Assembly (NCBI GenBank): GCA_014379795.1
Contig: JACMLC010000044.1
Span: forward strand, 1-5,199
DNA: 5,199 nucleotides
DNA from: Pyrinomonadaceae bacterium
GTDB lineage: Bacteria > Acidobacteriota > Blastocatellia > Pyrinomonadales > Pyrinomonadaceae
Reading direction: 5' to 3'
The number at the start of each line of letters is the position of its first letter. The first letter of the stretch is position 1. A program made the position numbers and the translations under genes. The notes under the pieces are model-generated. The model searched no databases, was not told the DNA's origin, and saw nothing but the letters and a program-made list of their open reading frames with translations. This document shows positions 3,448 to 5,199 of this stretch, one piece after another.

Positions 3448-5199
3448 ATGAGACTCAAACGCCTCGTTGCTGTCCTGCTCGCAATCTCAATCTTTTCACC
3501 GGCTCTCGCGCTCGCGCAGAAAAATAACATGCAGAACAAAACATCCAGCCCGACCACTGCTGACGCGGCTCCTTTGCCGCCGATTAACTTTACCGAATTC
3601 AAGCTCGAAAACGGCCTGCGTGTGATTTTGCATGAAGACCATTCGACGCCGATTGTCGCCGTCAATGTCTGGTATCACGTCGGCTCAAAGAACGAAGTGC
3701 CGGGACGCACGGGCTTTGCGCACCTGTTCGAGCACATGATGTTTCAAGGCTCGAAGCATTACGACAAAGATTTCTTCGGCCCCTTGCAGGAAGCTGGCGG
3801 AACCCTCAACGGCTCGACCAATACGGATCGCACGAACTACTGGGAAGTCGTGCCTTCAAACTTTCTTGAGCTGGCCCTGTGGCTCGAAGCAGACCGCATG
3901 GGACATCTTCTGGAAGCGATGACCGAAGCGAAGCTCGCCAACCAGCGCGACGTGGTCAAGAACGAGAAGCGGCAGAATTATGACAATCGCCCGTATGGTC
4001 TGGTGCGCGCGAAGATGGCAGAGACCCTGTACCCGCCCGACCATCCGTATCACTGGCTGACCATCGGCTCGCTCGAAGATTTGACCGCCGCCTCGATGGA
4101 GGATGTCAAAGACTTTTTCCGCCGCTTCTATACACCGAACAACGCGAGCCTCGTCATCGCAGGAGATTTGAAACCGGCGGAGGCGCGCAAGCTCGTAGAG
4201 AAATATTTTGGCCCCATCAAGCGCGGCCCCGAAGTCAAAAAGATGGACTCTCGCCAGCCTTCGCTTGAGAAAGAGATGCGCCTGACGATGGAAGACCGCG
4301 TCACCTTGCCGCGCATCTACATGACGTGGCACAGCATGCCGCAGTACGCGAAGGATGAAGCCGCGCTCGACACTGTCGCGACCATCATGGACAACAGCAA
4401 AGGCTCCAGGCTCTACAAGTCTCTGGTCTACGAAAAGCAGATCGCGCAGGACGTGTCCGCCTTTAACCAGACGGGCGAGCTGGCAGGGACATTTCAGATT
4501 GTCGCCACCGCGCGTCCCGGCAAGACTCTGGAAGAGTTAGAGAAGGCCATCAATGAAGAGATCGAAAAAATGAAGGCAGAGCCTCCGACCGACGAAGAGG
4601 TGCAGCGCGCTTTTAATGCGCGCGAAGCGTCTCTCATTTACGGCATGCAGACGGTCGGCGGCTTTGGCGGCAAGAGCGACCAGCTTAACCTGTACGCCAC
4701 TTTCGTCGGCAAGCCGAATTATTTTCAGGAAGACCTCGCGCGCTATCGAAAGGTCACGGCAGATGATGTCAAGCGCGCTACCAACACTTATCTGACGGAC
4801 AAGCGTTTGATTCTGACGGTGATGCCGCGCGCCAAAGGCAAGACCACAGGCGAGCCTGTCGCATCCGGGCCAAAGGAATCAATCGCACAGCCTTCGCAGC
4901 AGACCGCAGGCACGCAGGTCGGAGCCGCAACCGGAGCCAAGCCCGCAACCGCTTCGAGCGGGCAGCAGCAGGGAGCTACGACCCAGACGGACAAGCCCGC
5001 CGGCGCGCAGACGCAGACCAAAGCCGAGACGAGCGCGACGCGCCCCGCCGGAGCCACGCCGCCAGCCGCCGAGACTCCGACCACAGATAAAGACAAGCCT
5101 GTGGATAAAACAAAGCTGGGCGGCCTGTACGTGATGCCCAAGCCCGGAACCGATCCGCGCCTGTCTTTGCCAAAGCTGCAACGCCGCACGCTCTCGAAC
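3448..5199 (+). CDS. Secreted M16 zinc metallopeptidase (insulinase/pitrilysin family), 3' end outside window
   Basis: The 584 visible residues are open to the right edge. Residues 1-23 form a signal peptide: basic MRLKR, a hydrophobic core and an ALA cleavage motif before Gln24, so the enzyme should work in the periplasm or envelope. The first M16 lobe (about 45-460) begins with the strand FKLENGLRVILHED and carries the inverted zinc motif HLFEH (His92, Glu95, His96; Glu95 is the expected catalytic base) and the third ligand Glu173 in VVKNEKRQ, 77 residues after His96, the normal spacing. The M16 C-type subdomain follows (FYTPNNASLVIAGDL, then GSRLYKSLVYEKQIA near 321). Thus the peptidase site looks active. 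Residues 466-556 are a low-complexity Ala/Thr/Gln/Pro/Gly linker. After it, LPKLQRRTLSN (574-584) resembles the opening strand of a second M16 lobe, so the full protein is probably a two-lobe enzyme of about 900-1000 residues. Substrate is unknown; family members degrade or process peptides. Confidence 0.95.
   Translation, partial: MRLKRLVAVLLAISIFSPALALAQKNNMQNKTSSPTTADAAPLPPINFTEFKLENGLRVILHEDHSTPIVAVNVWYHVGSKNEVPGRTGFAHLFEHMMFQGSKHYDKDFFGPLQEAGGTLNGSTNTDRTNYWEVVPSNFLELALWLEADRMGHLLEAMTEAKLANQRDVVKNEKRQNYDNRPYGLVRAKMAETLYPPDHPYHWLTIGSLEDLTAASMEDVKDFFRRFYTPNNASLVIAGDLKPAEARKLVEKYFGPIKRGPEVKKMDSRQPSLEKEMRLTMEDRVTLPRIYMTWHSMPQYAKDEAALDTVATIMDNSKGSRLYKSLVYEKQIAQDVSAFNQTGELAGTFQIVATARPGKTLEELEKAINEEIEKMKAEPPTDEEVQRAFNAREASLIYGMQTVGGFGGKSDQLNLYATFVGKPNYFQEDLARYRKVTADDVKRATNTYLTDKRLILTVMPRAKGKTTGEPVASGPKESIAQPSQQTAGTQVGAATGAKPATASSGQQQGATTQTDKPAGAQTQTKAETSATRPAGATPPAAETPTTDKDKPVDKTKLGGLYVMPKPGTDPRLSLPKLQRRTLSN
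4843..5115 (+). other. Low-complexity interlobe linker within the M16 peptidase
   Basis: This stretch encodes residues 466-556, dominated by Ala, Thr, Gln, Pro, Gly, Lys and Ser with almost no aromatic or large hydrophobic residues, ending in a Lys/Asp-rich segment. It separates the first M16 lobe from the apparent start of the second and should be disordered. The frame stays open and the coding is GC-rich, so it is a real part of the gene and not a frameshift artefact. Such linkers join the two halves of M16 proteins that close like a clamshell, but this one is long. Confidence 0.7.

Noticed and set aside
3856..4332. Leftward 158-codon frame opposite the M16 catalytic lobe
   Set aside because: The opposite strand encodes the conserved M16 lobe without interruption; this frame is open because of GC-rich codon bias.
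4788..5189. Leftward 133-codon Val/Ala/Cys-rich frame opposite the M16 linker
   Set aside because: Its apparent hydrophobic character is the antisense of the Ala/Thr/Gln/Pro linker, and the rightward frame continues through it into a second M16 strand.

Overview
The window reads as an ordinary stretch of bacterial chromosome with five protein-coding genes, two of them cut by the window edges. The protein set suggests a Gram-negative, diderm bacterium: a secreted M16 zinc peptidase with an Ala-X-Ala signal peptide, a SpoVK/CbxX-type AAA+ ATPase, and a class I methyltransferase. The codon choice is moderately GC-rich. The M16 protein and the intergenic repeats resemble what I associate with Acidobacteriota (Blastocatellia-like), but that placement is an inference from general resemblance and is weak.

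Layout from left to right. Bases 2-220 (+) are the 3' end of a GNAT acetyltransferase gene, visibly poorer in GC than the rest. It converges on a leftward pair. The 145-base gap between them (221-365) holds a composite set of short tandem repeats with periods of 10 and 9 bases. The leftward pair is a class I SAM-dependent methyltransferase (768-1532, -) followed 15 bases later by a small four-helix membrane protein (366-752, -) with a very good Shine-Dalgarno site, so they probably form a two-gene operon.

Bases 1533-1806 separate the methyltransferase from a divergent rightward gene. This gap holds a 103-base bipartite palindrome with a nested hairpin in its loop, flanked by a plausible promoter on each side. 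The rightward gene (about 1807-3258, +) encodes a CbxX/CfxQ (SpoVK-like) AAA+ ATPase fused to an N-terminal TerB-like helical domain through an acidic linker. Its start codon is uncertain. A perfect TATAAT inside the longest reading frame argues for a GTG start at 1807 over the upstream TTG at 1747.

After a 189-base leader region, an M16 (pitrilysin/insulinase) peptidase gene (3448 to beyond 5199, +) begins with a strong ribosome binding site. The window contains its signal peptide, the first complete HxxEH-bearing M16 lobe, a 91-residue low-complexity Ala/Thr/Gln/Pro linker, and the first residues of what looks like a second M16 lobe.

I see no mobile element, CRISPR array, RNA gene or toxin/defence cassette, and no convincing new multigene system. 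The points that best merit a second look are non-coding: the palindrome between the divergent promoters and the tandem repeats in the convergent gap. The TerB-like/AAA+ domain fusion also deserves one.
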